A DNA stretch of 64,000 bases from Mangrovivirga halotolerans (GCF_026241165.1 NZ_JAPFQN010000007.1:62001-126000), one strand, 5' to 3'. Numbered from the stretch's first letter, positions 47,407-60,303 are shown. Notes: generated by a model not told the origin, from the sequence alone. Numbers and translations: made by a program.

Positions 47407-49560
47407 TTAAACGGCTGTACCTTTAGTTTCAGCAATCACTTCGTCTGCTATGTTCTTAGGTACCGCATCGTAATGTGAGAACACTAGTGATGCAGTCGCT
47501 CTACCTGAAGAAATTGTTCTCAGGTCAGTAACATATCCGAATAGTTCTGATAAAGGAACATCACCTTTAATGATCTGAGCTCCTCCTTTAGTATCCATTC
47601 CTCTCATGATACCTCTTCTCTTATTCAAGTCACCAGTGATAGGACCAGTGAACTCTTCAGGAGTAACGATCTCAACTTTCATGATTGGCTCAAGTAATTG
47701 TGGTTGAGCTTTTGCAGCAGCAGCTTTAAAACCAAGTCTTGCAGCTAATTCGAAAGATAGAGCGTCAGAGTCAACATCATGGAATGAACCATGGAATAAT
47801 CTAACGTATAAGTTATCTACAGGGAAGCCAGCCAACGGACCGTTTTTCATTGCTTCTCTGAAACCTTTTTCAATCGCAGGGATAAATTCTTTAGGAATAA
47901 CACCACCAACGATCTTGTTATCAAATTGAAGTCCGTCTTTTGCAGCTTCGATCAACTTCTCATCATCGTCTTTTGCAGGTCCTAATTCGAATACGATATC
48001 AGCGAATTTACCTTTACCACCACTCTGCTTTTTGTAAACCTCTTTGTGCTCAACATAACCTGTAACAGATTCTTTGTAAGCAACCTGAGGAGCACCCTGG
48101 TTGATCTCAACTTTAAACTCTCTTTTCAGACGATCGATAATGATCTCAAGGTGAAGTTCGCCCATACCTCTAAGTACAGTCTGACCAGTTTCGTGATCAG
48201 TCTCAACGTGTAGAGTTGGATCTTCTTCAACTAGCTTGGCAATTGCAGTACCAAGTTTATCAACATCAGCCTGAGTTTTAGGCTCAATCGCGTAACCGAT
48301 AACCGGCTCAGGGAATTCCATAGACTCAAGAATAAGCGGGTGCTTTTCTTCAGTTAGTGAATCACCTGTTTTGATATCTTTGAAACCTACACCAGCACAG
48401 ATATCACCAGCCTCTACTTTATCGATAGGGTTCTGCTTATTAGAGTGCATCTGCATTAATCGAGAGATACGCTCTTTTTTACCTGTACGGTTGTTTAATA
48501 TATAAGAACCAGCATCAAGAGTACCTGAATATACACGCATAAATGCAAGACGACCTACAAACGGGTCAGTAGCAATTTTAAATGCTAGTGCAGCGAAAGG
48601 CTCTTCGTTGTCCGGAGTTCTAGTTTCTTCTTTTTCTGTATTTGGATTAACACCTGTTACAGCAGGCATGTCATATGGAGAAGGCAAGTACGCACAAACT
48701 GCATCAAGTACTGCCTGAACACCTTTATTTTTAAATGCTGAACCACACATAACTGGAGACATAGACATGTCAATAACAGCTTTGCGGATTGCAGCCATCA
48801 TTTCTTCTTCAGTAATTGAATCTGGATCTTCAAAGAATTTCTCTAGAAGAGCATCATCATATTCAGCAACTGCCTCAACAAGATTTTGTCTCCACTCCAT
48901 AACTGTATCTTCGATATCAGCAGGAATATCAACAACCTCGTATGTCATTCCGAAATCTTCGTCGTTCCAGATTACAGCTTTATTAGTAATAAGGTCAACT
49001 ACACCTTTAAATGAATCTTCAGCTCCGATAGGTACTTGAAGTGGAACAGGATTAGCGCCTAATTTGTCTTTGATTTCGTTAACAACATTGAAGAAGTCAG
49101 CTCCAGCACGGTCCATTTTGTTTACGAAACAAATTCGTGGAACTCTGTACTTGTCAGCTTGTCTCCATACTGTTTCAGACTGAGGTTCAACACCAGATAC
49201 TGCACAGAAAAGAGCTACAGCTCCATCAAGAACACGTAGAGAACGCTCTACCTCAACGGTAAAGTCAACGTGACCCGGAGTATCGATGATGTTTACTTTG
49301 AATTCTTTAGTGTCATCCAGAGGCTGCCCTTGTTTGGTAGGGTACTTCCAGAAAGTAGTTGTAGCAGCTGAAGTAATTGTAATACCACGCTCCTGCTCTT
49401 GTTCCATCCAGTCCATTGTAGCGGCACCATCGTGTACCTCTCCAATTTTATGACTAAGACCGGTATAGAAAAGAATTCTTTCAGTCGTTGTCGTTTTCCC
49501 GGCATCAATGTGAGCCATGATACCGATGTTACGAAGGTAGGTTAAATCTTTTTTAGCCAT
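47407..49560 (-). CDS. fusA: Elongation factor G
   Basis: EF-G is the translocation GTPase. The 717 residues contain the G1 motif in [16 protein letters not shown]3 [16 protein letters not shown] and G4 [10 protein letters not shown], and domains II-V with the domain IV signature region ([20 protein letters not shown]). It follows rpsG by 12 bp and precedes rpsJ by 11 bp. The length is slightly above that of the E. coli protein. Confidence 0.98.
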   Translation of the reverse strand: MAKKDLTYLRNIGIMAHIDAGKTTTTERILFYTGLSHKIGEVHDGAATMDWMEQEQERGITITSAATTTFWKYPTKQGQPLDDTKEFKVNIIDTPGHVDFTVEVERSLRVLDGAVALFCAVSGVEPQSETVWRQADKYRVPRICFVNKMDRAGADFFNVVNEIKDKLGANPVPLQVPIGAEDSFKGVVDLITNKAVIWNDEDFGMTYEVVDIPADIEDTVMEWRQNLVEAVAEYDDALLEKFFEDPDSITEEEMMAAIRKAVIDMSMSPVMCGSAFKNKGVQAVLDAVCAYLPSPYDMPAVTGVNPNTEKEETRTPDNEEPFAALAFKIATDPFVGRLAFMRVYSGTLDAGSYILNNRTGKKERISRLMQMHSNKQNPIDKVEAGDICAGVGFKDIKTGDSLTEEKHPLILESMEFPEPVIGYAIEPKTQADVDKLGTAIAKLVEEDPTLHVETDHETGQTVLRGMGELHLEIIIDRLKREFKVEINQGAPQVAYKESVTGYVEHKEVYKKQSGGKGKFADIVFELGPAKDDDEKLIEAAKDGLQFDNKIVGGVIPKEFIPAIEKGFREAMKNGPLAGFPVDNLYVRLFHGSFHDVDSDALSFELAARLGFKAAAAKAQPQLLEPIMKVEIVTPEEFTGPITGDLNKRRGIMRGMDTKGGAQIIKGDVPLSELFGYVTDLRTISSGRATASLVFSHYDAVPKNIADEVIAETKGTAV

Positions 49561-49572
49561 TTTAATATCCTA

Positions 49573-50040
49573 TTAGAATCTGAAGTGTGAAAAAGCTTTA
49601 TTCGCTTCTGCCATACGGTGAGTATCATCCTTTTTCTTGATGGCAGCACCTTCACCTTTTGAAGCCGCAACGATTTCGTTAGCTAATCTTTCTACCATCG
49701 TTTTCTCATTTCTAGAACGTGAATAGGAGATTAACCACTTAATACCTAATGAAGTCTTTCTTTCTGGTCTAACTTCCATTGGTACCTGAAATGTAGCACC
49801 ACCCACTCTTCTACTTTTTACCTCGACAGAAGGCATCACGTTATTAAGTGCTTTCTTCCAAACCTCTAATCCGTTTTCACCAGTTTTTTCATTAACAATA
49901 TCGATCGCATCATAGAAAATGCCATATGCTAATGACTTCTTCCCATCAACCATCAGATAGTTAACGAATTTCGTTACTAATGTATCTTGAAATTTAGGAT
50001 CCGGAAGGATGTATCTCTTTTTTGGTTTTGCTTTTCTCAT
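49573..50040 (-). CDS. rpsG: 30S ribosomal protein S7
   Basis: S7 is a primary assembly protein of the small-subunit head and the classical str-operon regulator. The 155 residues start [20 protein letters not shown] and include [20 protein letters not shown] and the C-terminal [20 protein letters not shown]. It follows rpsL by 12 bp. Confidence 0.98.
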   Translation of the reverse strand: MRKAKPKKRYILPDPKFQDTLVTKFVNYLMVDGKKSLAYGIFYDAIDIVNEKTGENGLEVWKKALNNVMPSVEVKSRRVGGATFQVPMEVRPERKTSLGIKWLISYSRSRNEKTMVERLANEIVAASKGEGAAIKKKDDTHRMAEANKAFSHFRF

Positions 50041-50052
50041 TGCTGTGTAAAA

Positions 50053-50427
50053 TTATTTTTTAGGTCTTTTAGCACCATATTTAGAACGACCTTGTAAACG
50101 TCCGTTTACCCCTGCAGTATCAAGCGCACCACGGATAATGTGATATCTTACACCAGGAAGGTCCTTTACACGACCACCGCGAATAAGCACGATTGAGTGC
50201 TCTTGCAGGTTGTGTCCTTCACCTGGGATATATGCGTTAACTTCTTTTCCATTTGTCAACCTTACTCTTGCCACTTTACGCATTGCAGAGTTAGGTTTTT
50301 TTGGAGTGGTAGTGTAAACCCTTGTACAAACCCCTCTCCTTTGTGGACATGAGTCCAAAGCGGGAGATTTTGATTTTGAGGTTAACTTTTTTCTACCTTT
50401 TCTTACTAATTGCTGTATAGTAGGCAT
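50053..50427 (-). CDS. rpsL: 30S ribosomal protein S12
   Basis: S12 sits in the decoding centre and is the target of streptomycin-resistance mutations. The 124 residues contain the loops with [20 protein letters not shown] and [20 protein letters not shown]; lysines at the positions linked to resistance are wild-type. It starts the str operon, with a very good promoter upstream, and is followed by rpsG after 12 bp. Confidence 0.98.
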   Translation of the reverse strand: MPTIQQLVRKGRKKLTSKSKSPALDSCPQRRGVCTRVYTTTPKKPNSAMRKVARVRLTNGKEVNAYIPGEGHNLQEHSIVLIRGGRVKDLPGVRYHIIRGALDTAGVNGRLQGRSKYGAKRPKK

Positions 50428-50477
50428 TTAACTCTCTGTGTTTAATTTTAATATAGACCTATCGAAATTTTGGATTG

Positions 50478-50508
50478 CAAAGGTAGGAAAATCAGCGGAT
50501 TATCCAAA
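50478..50508 (-). promoter_or_regulatory. Bacteroidota promoter of the str operon
   Basis: On the minus strand TTTG (50505-50508) is followed after exactly 19 bp by TACCTTTG (50478-50485), a perfect match to both elements and the spacing. It lies 50 bp before the rpsL ATG. Confidence 0.8.
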
Positions 50509-50567
50509 GTATACTGACCAAATTTTCAGTATTTCTTTTTAAACCTTGCTTTAAGCTGTTTCCAACC

Positions 50568-50891
50568 CTATGCTTCTCCCATTGTTCCTCCGAAATTCAT
50601 CGGGAATTTTGGTGTTTCCTGACTGTTTTTGATTGCCCCATAGGTACTTTCGTATTTCTCTATGTTGTCAGCCAAAGCATTCAGGAGACGCTTCGCATGC
50701 TCGGGCGTGATCACTACTCGTGATTTTACCTTTGCCTTTGGAACACCCGGCATTAAACGGATAAAATCAATAACAAACTCACTATTCGAATGTGCAATCA
50801 TTGCAAGATTTGCATAAACACCCTCAGCTGTTTCTTCTGAAAGCTCAATATTAATCTGATTTTGTCCTTGTTTATCTTTTTCTTCTGCCAT
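50568..50891 (-). CDS. DUF3467 family protein
   Basis: The 107-residue protein matches the small DUF3467 family by its core (VYANLAMIAHSNSEFVIDFI, then KVKSRVVITPEHAKRLLNAL). It is acidic and cytoplasmic, with a low-complexity start (MAEEKDKQGQNQ). The function is unknown. It lies 77 bp after rpoC on the same strand with a hairpin between and may be part of the RNA polymerase operon. The next gene, rpsL, has its own promoter. Confidence 0.85.
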   Translation of the reverse strand: MAEEKDKQGQNQINIELSEETAEGVYANLAMIAHSNSEFVIDFIRLMPGVPKAKVKSRVVITPEHAKRLLNALADNIEKYESTYGAIKNSQETPKFPMNFGGTMGEA

Positions 50892-50911
50892 TGTATTTCG
50901 GAATTAATAAA

Positions 50912-50942
50912 CAGGCACCCTGAAAAACTTTCGGGGTGCCTG
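50912..50942 (-). terminator. Hairpin after rpoC, possible terminator or attenuator
   Basis: A 9-bp stem (CAGGCACCC / GGGTGCCTG) around a 13-nt loop lies between rpoC and the DUF3467 gene. The downstream T run on the minus strand is short and interrupted, so termination may be partial. Confidence 0.6.
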
Positions 50943-50968
50943 ATAAAATATGTTTTATAGAGCGGTCA

Positions 50969-53900
50969 TTAATTTACCGCTTCTCTCTCACTACGCTCTT
51001 TCTTCCCGGCAAGCATTGCTTCGTACTCATCTTTAGGAGCAACGATCAGATTGTCGTAGTCACGGATTCCGGTTCCTGCTGGAATCAAGTGTCCTACGAT
51101 CACGTTCTCTTTAAGTCCGAGTAACTGATCCCTCTTACCCCAGATAGAGGCTTCTGACAATACTTTAGTAGTTTCCTGGAAGGAAGCTGCAGAAATAAAG
51201 CTTTCTGTACCAAGAGATGCCTGAGTAATACCCTGAAGGATTGTTTTTGAAACTGCAGGCTGAGCATCTCTAACCTGAATAGTTTTCATATCCTTTCGTT
51301 TCAGCATAGAATTCTCATCTCTTAACTGACGTGCGGTGATGATCATACCTGGCTTCATTGTGCTACTGTCGCCTGCATCAGTAACGACTTTCTTGTCTAG
51401 CATTGTGTCGTTTTCATCTGCAAAAGCAAATCTATCAACTACCTGATTAACCAGGAAGCTTGTGTCACCTGCGTCAATTACTCTTACTTTCTGCATCATC
51501 TGCCTCACGATACCTTCAATGTGCTTATCATTGATCTTCACACCCTGAAGTCTGTATACTTCCTGTACCTCATTTACAAGATACTCTTGTACAGCTTTTG
51601 GTCCTTTGATAGAAAGGATATCGTTTGGTGTGATCGCTCCGTCAGAAAGCGGATAACCAGCTTTAACGAAGTCACCATCCTGAACAAGAATGTGTTTAGA
51701 TAATGGCACCATGTAACGCTTCTTCACTCCATCTTTTGACTCAATGAAGATCTCTCTGTTACCACGTTTGATGTTACCGTAAGTTACAACACCGTCGATT
51801 TCAGAAACTACTGCAGGGTTCGATGGGTTACGAGCCTCAAATAACTCAGTAACTCTTGGAAGACCCCCTGTAATATCTCTGGACTTACCAGCGGTTCTAG
51901 GTATCTTAGCCAGTACCTGACCAGCCTTGATAGTTTGCCCCTCATCTACTGCAAGGTGAGCTCCTACAGGAATGTTATATCCCTTAGAATCACCTTTTGT
52001 AGGGTTAACTATAACCGTTGGGTTTTTAGTCTTATCTCTGGTTTCAATAATTACTTTTTCTCTGTGTCCTGTTTGCTCATCAGACTCTTCTTTATAGGTT
52101 ATACCTTCTTCGATACTTTCGAATTCGATTGTACCATCAAATTCTGACAAGATAACAGCGTTATAAGGATCCCAGTAGCAAAGCTCTTGGCCTTTTTCTA
52201 CTTTTTCACCTTCCTTAACAGTTAATGTAGCTCCATAAGGAACGTGATTACTGCTAAGCATTGTTTTCGATTTTGGATCGATGATCTTAACTTCTGTCAT
52301 TCGACTCATTACGATCTCGATATTCTTACCTTCCTCATCTTTGGTCTTGATAGCTCTAAGACCTTCGAATTCGATAATACCGCTATTTCTTGCAGTGATT
52401 TTAGCATCAACTGCAATGTTTGAAGCAGTACCACCCACGTGGAAAGTTCTTAATGTTAACTGAGTACCTGGTTCACCAATAGATTGCGCAGCAATTACAC
52501 CTACTGCCTCACCTTTCTGAACCATGTTACCAGTAGCAAGGTTTCTACCATAACACTTAGCACAACCTCCCTGTCTGGTTTCACAAGTTAAAAGAGACCT
52601 GATTTCAACTTCTTCAACTCCTGCTTCCTCAATATAATCAGCAATCTCATCTGTGATCTCCTCTCCTGCAGCCATGATTAATTCATCTGTTTCAGGATGG
52701 AAGATGTCGTGTACTGCTACACGACCAGCAATACGCTCAGCTAAAGATTCAACTACTTCTTCGTTATCTTTTAAAGCAGAAACTGCAAGTCCTCTTAATG
52801 TTCCACAATCTTCTTCTGAAACAACAAGATCCTGAGCAACATCAACAAGACGACGTGTTAAGTAACCAGCATCAGCTGTTTTAAGAGCTGTATCGGCCAG
52901 ACCTTTACGAGCACCGTGTGTTGAAATAAAGTACTCAATTACATCGAGTCCCTCTTTAAAGTTAGAAAGAATCGGGTTTTCAATAATAGCACCAACAGAT
53001 CCACTAAGGTTTTTCTGTGGTTTCGCCATCAATCCTCTCATTCCTCCCAACTGTCTGATCTGCTCTCTGGAACCTCGAGCTCCTGAGTGCATCATCATGT
53101 AAATACTGTTGAATCCCTGATTATCTTCTTCAAGTTGGGTCATCAAAGTATTAGTCAACTGAGAGTTAATTCTTGTCCAGATATCAATAACCTGGTTATA
53201 ACGCTCGTTGTCAGTAATCAGACCCATCAGGTAGTTATTCCAAACTGCATCAACCTCTTCCTTGGCCTTATCAACCAATTCTTCTTTCGCTGTTGGAATA
53301 ATAATATCACCAAGACCCATTGAAAGACCGCCTTTGTAGGCCATCTGGAATCCCAGTTCTTTAATATCATCAAGGAAATGTGCTGTCTTAGCCATTCCTG
53401 CGATATTGAATACTCTGGCTATAATCTGCTGAAGTTTTTTCTTTGTTAATAATTCATTAACAAATCCTACTTCCTCAGGTACATATTGGTTAAATAAAAC
53501 TCTACCGGCAACAGTTTCAATTAATTGCTCTTCCAGTTCACCTTTAGAGTTTCTTGCCTTAGCTTTTACTTTAATATGTGCGTGTTTAGAGATTCTCTTC
53601 TCATTAAGAGCGATAATCACTTCTTCTGCACCATAGAAAGTCATTCCTTCTCCTGCAACCGGATGATCATCAGTAGATTTACGTCCTTTAGTAACGTAAT
53701 AAAGACCAAGAACCATATCCTGTGAAGGTACTGCGATAGGAGCACCATTAGCAGGGTTAAGAATATTGTGCGATGATAACATCAGTACAGATGCTTCCAG
53801 AATAGCCTCGTGTCCCAGAGGAACGTGAACAGCCATCTGGTCACCATCGAAGTCGGCGTTAAAAGCTGTACAAACCAAAGGATGCAACTGGATAGCTTTT

Positions 53901-55273
53901 CCTTCGATAAGTTTAGGCTGGAACGCCTGAATACCAAGTCTGTGAAGAGTTGGAGCACGGTTAAGAAGTACAGGGTGTCCTTTCAATACATTCTCAAGAA
54001 TATCCCATACTACCGGATCTTTTCTATCAACAATCTTCTTAGCAGACTTAACAGTTTTTACTATACCCCTTTCAATTAGCTTACGGATAATGAAAGGCTT
54101 GAATAACTCTGCAGCCATATCCTTAGGAAGACCACACTCATGAAGCTTAAGTTCAGGTCCTACAACAATTACAGAACGACCTGAATAGTCAACCCTTTTA
54201 CCCAATAAGTTCTGACGGAATCGACCTTGCTTACCTTTAAGCATATCACTTAAAGATTTAAGTGCTCTGTTTCCATCAGATCGAACAGCATTTACCTTAC
54301 GGCTGTTATCAAAAAGAGAATCAACTGCTTCCTGAAGCATACGCTTTTCATTACGTAAAATCACTTCAGGAGCCTTAATATCAATCAGCCTTTTCAGACG
54401 ATTATTTCTAATTATAACCCTTCTGTAAAGGTCGTTAAGGTCAGAGGTTGCGAATCGACCGCCATCTAATGGCACAAGAGGCCTTAGTTCTGGTGGAATA
54501 ACAGGTACCATACGGATAATCATCCACTCAGGTCTGTTTTCAATTCGTGTTTTAGCATCTCTGAATGCTTCAACAACCTTAAGTCTTTTCAGGGCTTCCG
54601 CTTTTCTTTGCTGAGAAGTATCAGTTGCTGCCTGGTGGCGTAACTGATAAGATAAATCATCAAGATCAAGTCGAGAAAGTAGCATCTCGATCCCTTCAGC
54701 TCCCATTCTTGCGATGAATTTATTTGGATCATTATCATCTAGGAGTTGATTTTCTCTTGGTAATTTATCCATGATATCAAGATATTCATCCTCTGTCAGG
54801 AAGTCCATCTGTTCGATACCATCTTCAGCTTTTAAACCTGGCTGAACAACAACGTAGCGCTCGTAATAAATAATTTGATCGAGCTTTTTAGTCGGAAGAC
54901 CCAAAAGGTATCCGATTTTATTTGGCAATGAGCGGAAATACCAGATATGTGCTACAGGAACTACCAATTCAATGTGTCCCATGCGCTCACGTCGAACTTT
55001 CTTTTCAGTAACTTCAACACCGCAACGGTCACAGATAATTCCTTTATATCTGATTCTTTTGTATTTACCGCAATGACATTCCCAGTCTTTTACCGGACCA
55101 AATATTCTCTCACAGAACAAACCACCCATCTCTGGCTTGTAGGTTCTGTAATTGATAGTTTCCGGCTGGGTTACTTCACCAAAAGAGCTTTCCAGGATTG
55201 ACTCCGGAGAAGCAAGGCTTATCGTAACCGTTGAAAAGTCATTGTTAATTTTTTTGTTTTTTCTAAATGCCAT
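50969..55273 (-). CDS. rpoC: RNA polymerase beta' subunit
   Basis: The 1434 residues form the catalytic beta' subunit. Visible landmarks are the N-terminal zinc ribbon ([20 protein letters not shown]), the active-site Mg loop in [16 protein letters not shown], the bridge-helix/trigger-loop region ([20 protein letters not shown]) and a second zinc site ([13 protein letters not shown]). It follows rpoB by 46 bp. No split or insertion is apparent; the length is in the normal range for Bacteroidota. Confidence 0.98.
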   Translation of the reverse strand: MAFRKNKKINNDFSTVTISLASPESILESSFGEVTQPETINYRTYKPEMGGLFCERIFGPVKDWECHCGKYKRIRYKGIICDRCGVEVTEKKVRRERMGHIELVVPVAHIWYFRSLPNKIGYLLGLPTKKLDQIIYYERYVVVQPGLKAEDGIEQMDFLTEDEYLDIMDKLPRENQLLDDNDPNKFIARMGAEGIEMLLSRLDLDDLSYQLRHQAATDTSQQRKAEALKRLKVVEAFRDAKTRIENRPEWMIIRMVPVIPPELRPLVPLDGGRFATSDLNDLYRRVIIRNNRLKRLIDIKAPEVILRNEKRMLQEAVDSLFDNSRKVNAVRSDGNRALKSLSDMLKGKQGRFRQNLLGKRVDYSGRSVIVVGPELKLHECGLPKDMAAELFKPFIIRKLIERGIVKTVKSAKKIVDRKDPVVWDILENVLKGHPVLLNRAPTLHRLGIQAFQPKLIEGKAIQLHPLVCTAFNADFDGDQMAVHVPLGHEAILEASVLMLSSHNILNPANGAPIAVPSQDMVLGLYYVTKGRKSTDDHPVAGEGMTFYGAEEVIIALNEKRISKHAHIKVKAKARNSKGELEEQLIETVAGRVLFNQYVPEEVGFVNELLTKKKLQQIIARVFNIAGMAKTAHFLDDIKELGFQMAYKGGLSMGLGDIIIPTAKEELVDKAKEEVDAVWNNYLMGLITDNERYNQVIDIWTRINSQLTNTLMTQLEEDNQGFNSIYMMMHSGARGSREQIRQLGGMRGLMAKPQKNLSGSVGAIIENPILSNFKEGLDVIEYFISTHGARKGLADTALKTADAGYLTRRLVDVAQDLVVSEEDCGTLRGLAVSALKDNEEVVESLAERIAGRVAVHDIFHPETDELIMAAGEEITDEIADYIEEAGVEEVEIRSLLTCETRQGGCAKCYGRNLATGNMVQKGEAVGVIAAQSIGEPGTQLTLRTFHVGGTASNIAVDAKITARNSGIIEFEGLRAIKTKDEEGKNIEIVMSRMTEVKIIDPKSKTMLSSNHVPYGATLTVKEGEKVEKGQELCYWDPYNAVILSEFDGTIEFESIEEGITYKEESDEQTGHREKVIIETRDKTKNPTVIVNPTKGDSKGYNIPVGAHLAVDEGQTIKAGQVLAKIPRTAGKSRDITGGLPRVTELFEARNPSNPAVVSEIDGVVTYGNIKRGNREIFIESKDGVKKRYMVPLSKHILVQDGDFVKAGYPLSDGAITPNDILSIKGPKAVQEYLVNEVQEVYRLQGVKINDKHIEGIVRQMMQKVRVIDAGDTSFLVNQVVDRFAFADENDTMLDKKVVTDAGDSSTMKPGMIITARQLRDENSMLKRKDMKTIQVRDAQPAVSKTILQGITQASLGTESFISAASFQETTKVLSEASIWGKRDQLLGLKENVIVGHLIPAGTGIRDYDNLIVAPKDEYEAMLAGKKERSEREAVN

Positions 55274-55319
55274 AATGTTCCTTATCTATAGGTAGGCACA
55301 TCGCCTTAATTTAACATTT

Positions 55320-58300
55320 TTACTTGAGCGTAATTTCTAGAGCCAATCCTCTCAATTCATGAATCAATACGTTGAATGACTCAGGAATGTTCGGTCTTGG
55401 AAGATTATCTCCTTTTACAATTGCCTCGTAAGCTTTTGCTCTTCCTACAACATCATCAGACTTAATTGTCAGGATTTCCTGTAGAATATTAGCAGCACCG
55501 AATGCTTCGAGAGCCCAAACCTCCATCTCACCAAATCTCTGTCCACCAAACTGAGCTTTACCTCCGAGTGGTTGCTGAGTAATAAGTGAGTAAGGTCCAA
55601 TTGAACGGGCGTGCATCTTGTCATCAACAAGGTGGCCCAGTTTCAACATATAAATTACACCCACAGTTGTAGGCTGGTCAAAACGCTCACCACTAAGTCC
55701 ATCATGAAGGTGTGTTCTACCTAAATGCGGAAGACCTGCTTCTTTAAGCTCTGCATCAACTTCATCAGCAGTTGCTCCATCAAAGATCGGTGTAGCATAT
55801 TTACGACCTAATTTTAATCCAGCCCAACCCAGTACGGTTTCGTATATCTGTCCAAGGTTCATACGTGAAGGTACACCTAGTGGGTTCAATACGATATCTA
55901 CCGGGCTTCCATCCTCAAGGAATGGCATATCTTCTGCTCTAACGATTTTGGCTACAACACCTTTGTTACCGTGACGGCCTGCCATTTTATCACCAACTTT
56001 TAGTTTACGCTTCTTAGCAATATAAACTTTAGCGAGTCTAACAATTCCAGCAGGAAGCTCGTCACCAACCTCCAAGGTAAATCGCTCACGCTTAAATTCA
56101 CCTGCAAGTTCGTTACGTCTATTTAAGTAATTCTTAACAAGAGTTACAAGTAGCTCATTAGTTTTTTCATCATCAGTCCAGTTTTCAAGGATAACATCTG
56201 CAATCAAGTTAACCTCTTCCGGAACTGCATAACCAGATTCGTCTCTGTATATATTCTTTTCAGGGAATAAGTTATTCTCAATATTCTGGTGATTGAATTT
56301 AACTCCTTTGCTGAGCAGTTCATCCCCAAATTTATGTTTAACACCCTGTGAAGTTTTGCCTTCAAGAAGAGATACAAGCTTATTAATCATTTTAGCTCTC
56401 AATCCTCTAAGGTTTTTAGAGTACTCAGCCATCAGAGTTTGAACCTCTTTTTTAGCTCTTGCTCTTGATTCCTTATCTTTTTTAGGTCGAGAGAATAATT
56501 TTGTATCAATTACCACACCTTTAACTGATGGAGGAACGCGTAGAGATGCATCTTTTACATCACCAGCCTTATCTCCAAAGATAGCGCGAAGTAATTTTTC
56601 TTCCGGAGTTGGATCACTTTCTCCTTTTGGAGTGATCTTACCGATCAAAATATCTCCTTCTTTAACTTCAGCTCCGGTTCTGATAACACCATTTTCATCA
56701 AGATGTTTAACCGCTTCCTCACTTACGTTAGGAATTTCAGAAGTTAATTCTTCTTCACCACGTTTTGTATCTCTAACTTCTAATTCATATTCATCAATGT
56801 GAATAGAAGTGAAAATATCATCTCTTACAACTTTTTCAGAAATAACGATCGCATCCTCAAAGTTATATCCCTGCCATGGCATGAAAGCTACTTTCATGTT
56901 TCTACCAAGAGCAAGCTCACCCTGATCAGTTGCGTAACCATCACACAATACCTGGCCTTTTTCAACTCTCTCGCCTTTCTTCACGATTGGCACAAGGTTA
57001 AGGCTGGTATCCTGGTTAGTTCTTCTGAATTTAATCAGATTATAAGTAACTACATCATCATCAAAGCTTACTAGACGCTCATTTTCAGATCTGTCGTAAC
57101 GAACTTTGATAACCGTAGAATCTACGAAATCTATTTCACCATCTGCCTCTGCAACAACAAGAGTTCTTGAATCCAGGGCAACTCGCTTCTCAAGACCAGT
57201 TCCAACAATAGGAGCTTCTGGTCTTAATAAAGGAACAGCCTGGCGCTGCATGTTCGATCCCATCAACGCACGGTTTGCATCATCATGCTCAAGGAAAGGA
57301 ATCATTGATGCCGCAACAGATACAATCTGGTTTGGAGCAACGTCCATGTAAGAAAGCTCATGCGGCTCCATTACCGGGAAGTCACCTTCATATCTGGCCT
57401 TTACTCTGTCATTCACATAATCACCGTTATCAGTGATTGGTGCGTTTGCCTGAGCAATGTAATGATTGTCTTCTTCTTCAGCAGTAAGGTAAACTACATC
57501 ACTTGTCACTTTACCATCCTGAACTTTTCTATATGGAGTTTCGATGAATCCCATGCTATTCACTTTCGCGTGAACACAAAGAGATGAAATCAATCCAATA
57601 TTTGGACCTTCAGGAGTCTCGATCGTACAAAGACGACCGTAGTGAGTATAGTGAACGTCACGAACCTCGAAACCAGCTCTTTCTCGAGAAAGACCTCCAG
57701 GTCCTAATGCAGACATTCTTCTTTTATGAGTAACCTCAGCTAATGGGTTAGTTTGATCCATGAACTGAGATAACTGGTTAGTACCAAAGAAAGAGTTGAT
57801 CACTGAAGATAACGTTCTGGCGTTGATCAGATCAACAGGCTTGAAGTCTTCGTTATCTCTAACATTCATTCTTTCTTTAATAGTACGAGCCATTCTCGCA
57901 AGACCAACTCCAAACTGAGAGTAAAGTTGTTCACCAACTGTTCTTACCCTTCTGTTACTTAAGTGGTCAATATCATCAACAACTGCTTTACTGTTGATCA
58001 ATCCGATCAGATATTTAACAATTAGGATTATATCCTCAGTAGTTAATACTCTTGAATCTTTAGAATGATCAAGACCAAGCTTTGTGTTAATTCTGTAACG
58101 TCCAACTTCACCCAGGTCATAACGTTTATCACTAAAGAAAAGGTTTTGAATAATCTCTCTTGCAGTGGCTTCGTCAGGAGCCTCAGTATTACGAAGTTGT
58201 CTGTAAATCTGTTCTACTGCTTCCTTCTCAGAATTTGAGTTATCCTTTTGAAGGGTATTATATATAATAGAGTAGTCAGTTACGTTAGCATCTTTTCTAT

Positions 58301-59186
58301 GCAGGATGATTGATTTAACACCTGCATCAAGAATTAAATCTATATCTTCTGAAGTTAGAACAGAGTCACGTTCAAGGATTACTTCGTTACGGTCGATTGA
58401 TACAACCTCACCAGTATCTTCATCCACAAAGTCTTCAGTCCAGGTACGGAGAACTCTTGCAGCTAACTTTCTATCAATAACTTTTTTAAGGTTTGCCTTA
58501 GTAGCTTCAACTTCTTCAGATAGGTCGAAAAGATCAAGAATATCTTTATCAGATCCGAAGCCGATAGCTCTTAGGAGAGTTGTGACCGGGAATTTTTTCT
58601 TCCGGTCGATATAGGCATACATGACGTTGTTTACGTCAGTGGCAAACTCTATCCACGATCCTTTAAAAGGAATAATTCTCGCGGAGTACAAAGTAGTACC
58701 ATTTGTGTGTTTACTTTGAGCAAAGAAAACACCAGGAGAACGGTGTAACTGAGAAACGATTACACGTTCAGCACCATTGATCACGAAAGATCCTTTAGCG
58801 GTCATTAACGGAACGCTTCCAAGGAAAACTTCCTGCTCAATAGTTTCAAAATCTTCATTGTCCTCATCGTTACAAGAGAGTCGTAATTTTGCTTTTAAAG
58901 CAACTGCATACGTCAAACCACGATCGATACACTCCTGTACAGAATATTTAGGGGGGTCGATAGTATAGTCGACGAATTCAAGAACAAAATTTTCTCTTGA
59001 GTCAGAAATAGGGAAATTCTCCATAAATACTTTATAGAGACCTTCGTGATTTCTTTTTTCCGCAGGGGTATCCAATTGGAAGAAATCGCGGAAAGATTGT
59101 AATTGTACATCCAAGAAATCAGGGTAATCAATTACTGACTTTATAGATGAGAAATTAATTCTTTCGGTTTGAATCTTATTAGCCAA
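55320..59186 (-). CDS. rpoB: RNA polymerase beta subunit (TTG start)
   Basis: The 1288 residues form the beta subunit. The rifampicin region is wild-type ([20 protein letters not shown], then [14 protein letters not shown]). Other landmarks are [11 protein letters not shown] and the C-terminal [17 protein letters not shown] and [20 protein letters not shown]. The start is TTG at 59186, giving [20 protein letters not shown]; an in-frame stop lies five codons upstream with no ATG between, and the next Met is about 50 residues inside. It follows rplL after a 148-bp gap that holds several hairpins. Confidence 0.97.
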   Translation of the reverse strand: MANKIQTERINFSSIKSVIDYPDFLDVQLQSFRDFFQLDTPAEKRNHEGLYKVFMENFPISDSRENFVLEFVDYTIDPPKYSVQECIDRGLTYAVALKAKLRLSCNDEDNEDFETIEQEVFLGSVPLMTAKGSFVINGAERVIVSQLHRSPGVFFAQSKHTNGTTLYSARIIPFKGSWIEFATDVNNVMYAYIDRKKKFPVTTLLRAIGFGSDKDILDLFDLSEEVEATKANLKKVIDRKLAARVLRTWTEDFVDEDTGEVVSIDRNEVILERDSVLTSEDIDLILDAGVKSIILHRKDANVTDYSIIYNTLQKDNSNSEKEAVEQIYRQLRNTEAPDEATAREIIQNLFFSDKRYDLGEVGRYRINTKLGLDHSKDSRVLTTEDIILIVKYLIGLINSKAVVDDIDHLSNRRVRTVGEQLYSQFGVGLARMARTIKERMNVRDNEDFKPVDLINARTLSSVINSFFGTNQLSQFMDQTNPLAEVTHKRRMSALGPGGLSRERAGFEVRDVHYTHYGRLCTIETPEGPNIGLISSLCVHAKVNSMGFIETPYRKVQDGKVTSDVVYLTAEEEDNHYIAQANAPITDNGDYVNDRVKARYEGDFPVMEPHELSYMDVAPNQIVSVAASMIPFLEHDDANRALMGSNMQRQAVPLLRPEAPIVGTGLEKRVALDSRTLVVAEADGEIDFVDSTVIKVRYDRSENERLVSFDDDVVTYNLIKFRRTNQDTSLNLVPIVKKGERVEKGQVLCDGYATDQGELALGRNMKVAFMPWQGYNFEDAIVISEKVVRDDIFTSIHIDEYELEVRDTKRGEEELTSEIPNVSEEAVKHLDENGVIRTGAEVKEGDILIGKITPKGESDPTPEEKLLRAIFGDKAGDVKDASLRVPPSVKGVVIDTKLFSRPKKDKESRARAKKEVQTLMAEYSKNLRGLRAKMINKLVSLLEGKTSQGVKHKFGDELLSKGVKFNHQNIENNLFPEKNIYRDESGYAVPEEVNLIADVILENWTDDEKTNELLVTLVKNYLNRRNELAGEFKRERFTLEVGDELPAGIVRLAKVYIAKKRKLKVGDKMAGRHGNKGVVAKIVRAEDMPFLEDGSPVDIVLNPLGVPSRMNLGQIYETVLGWAGLKLGRKYATPIFDGATADEVDAELKEAGLPHLGRTHLHDGLSGERFDQPTTVGVIYMLKLGHLVDDKMHARSIGPYSLITQQPLGGKAQFGGQRFGEMEVWALEAFGAANILQEILTIKSDDVVGRAKAYEAIVKGDNLPRPNIPESFNVLIHELRGLALEITLK

Positions 59187-59215
59187 GACTATCAGAGTTT
59201 AAGTTTTCACAAAAG

Positions 59216-59333
59216 GTGCCGGGTTTCGCTTTGAAACCCGACACATATGCTCTTCAGCAATGTATGTTCGTACAAACAGGAAAAGACCCCAATAAAATAT
59301 CAGGGCCTAAACAGGGTTGACCAAGACGGTCAA
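59216..59333 (-). promoter_or_regulatory. Tandem hairpins between rplL and rpoB (probable attenuator region)
   Basis: Three inverted repeats follow the rplL stop on the minus strand: TTGACC/GGTCAA (59317-59333), AGGCCC/GGGGTCT with a following T run (59284-59308), and a longer CGGGTTTC/GAAACCCG stem extended past a mismatch (59216-59244), followed by CTTTTG. Partial termination before rpoB is the likely role. No -7 box was noticed. Confidence 0.5.
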
Positions 59334-59334
59334 A

Positions 59335-59715
59335 TTATTTCAACTCTACTTCGGCACCAGCCTCTTCAAGTTGTTTTTTCATGCTTTCAGCTTCATCCTT
59401 AGGCATAGCTTCTTTCACAGCCTTAGGTGCACCGTCAACTAGTTCTTTAGCTTCTTTAAGCCCAAGACCAGTTAATTCTTTTACTAGTTTCACTACAGCA
59501 AGTTTCGCGCCACCAGCAGACTTAAGGATTACGTCAAATTCTGACTTTTCTTCTTCAGCACTGTCTCCACCAGCACCACCGCCAGCTACCATTACTGGTG
59601 CCGCTGCAGCTGCAGGCTCAATACCGTACTCTTCCTTAAGGATTTCTGCTAATTCGTTTACTTCTTTTACAGATAAATTAACTAACTGCTCAGCGAATTC
59701 TTTCAAATCTGCCAT
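59335..59715 (-). CDS. rplL: 50S ribosomal protein L7/L12
   Basis: L7/L12 forms the stalk that recruits translation factors. The 126 residues have the N-terminal dimer domain (about 1-35), an Ala/Gly-rich hinge ([17 protein letters not shown]) and the C-terminal domain with [20 protein letters not shown]. It follows rplJ by 49 bp and precedes rpoB across a hairpin-filled gap. Confidence 0.98.
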   Translation of the reverse strand: MADLKEFAEQLVNLSVKEVNELAEILKEEYGIEPAAAAAPVMVAGGGAGGDSAEEEKSEFDVILKSAGGAKLAVVKLVKELTGLGLKEAKELVDGAPKAVKEAMPKDEAESMKKQLEEAGAEVELK

Positions 59716-59764
59716 TTTATTCCCGATTTAAATTGTTTCTAATAAAATTGTTAAATAATTGTAA

Positions 59765-60301
59765 TTATGCTTCTCGATCCTGTAACGTTTTAACAATACC
59801 GCCAAGTTTGTCGCTACCACTGCTAAGAGCAGAGATAACATTTTTAGCTGGTGATTGAAGCAACGTAATAACTTCGCCGATAAGCTCGCTTTTCGATTTA
59901 AGATTACTTAGTGTTTCAAGGTTTTCATCACCGATAAAGATATCAGAATCGATCGATGCACCCTTCAATAAAGGTCTTTTAATCTGTTTACCTTGCTTGC
60001 TTCTGAAGGCTTTAATAACTTTTGCCGGAGCATTATTAGATTCAGCTGAAAAGATAATTCCACTGAAACCTTTTAATGCAACATCTAAATCGCTAAAGTC
60101 GTTGTCAAGCTGATCAAGAGCTTTCTTGATCAAAGTGTTTTTAACAACTTTATATTCAACACCTTCTTTAAAGCATAACCTTCTAAAGTCGTTTACTTGT
60201 CCAACAGACAACCCACTAGCATCAGCGATGTAGAAAAAAGGATTGTTGTTAAACTTTTCAACAAGACTTTCTATTACTTGTGCTTTTTCTTCTCTAGTCA
60301 T
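59765..60301 (-). CDS. rplJ: 50S ribosomal protein L10
   Basis: L10 anchors the L7/L12 dimers to the ribosome. The 178 residues start MTREEKAQVIESLVEKFNNN and show DASGLSVGQVNDFRRLCFKE, with a long C-terminal helix for L7/L12 binding. The gene follows rplA by only 2 bp, so the separate leader seen before rplJ in E. coli is absent here. Confidence 0.97.
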   Translation of the reverse strand: MTREEKAQVIESLVEKFNNNPFFYIADASGLSVGQVNDFRRLCFKEGVEYKVVKNTLIKKALDQLDNDFSDLDVALKGFSGIIFSAESNNAPAKVIKAFRSKQGKQIKRPLLKGASIDSDIFIGDENLETLSNLKSKSELIGEVITLLQSPAKNVISALSSGSDKLGGIVKTLQDREA

Positions 60302-60303
60302 GG

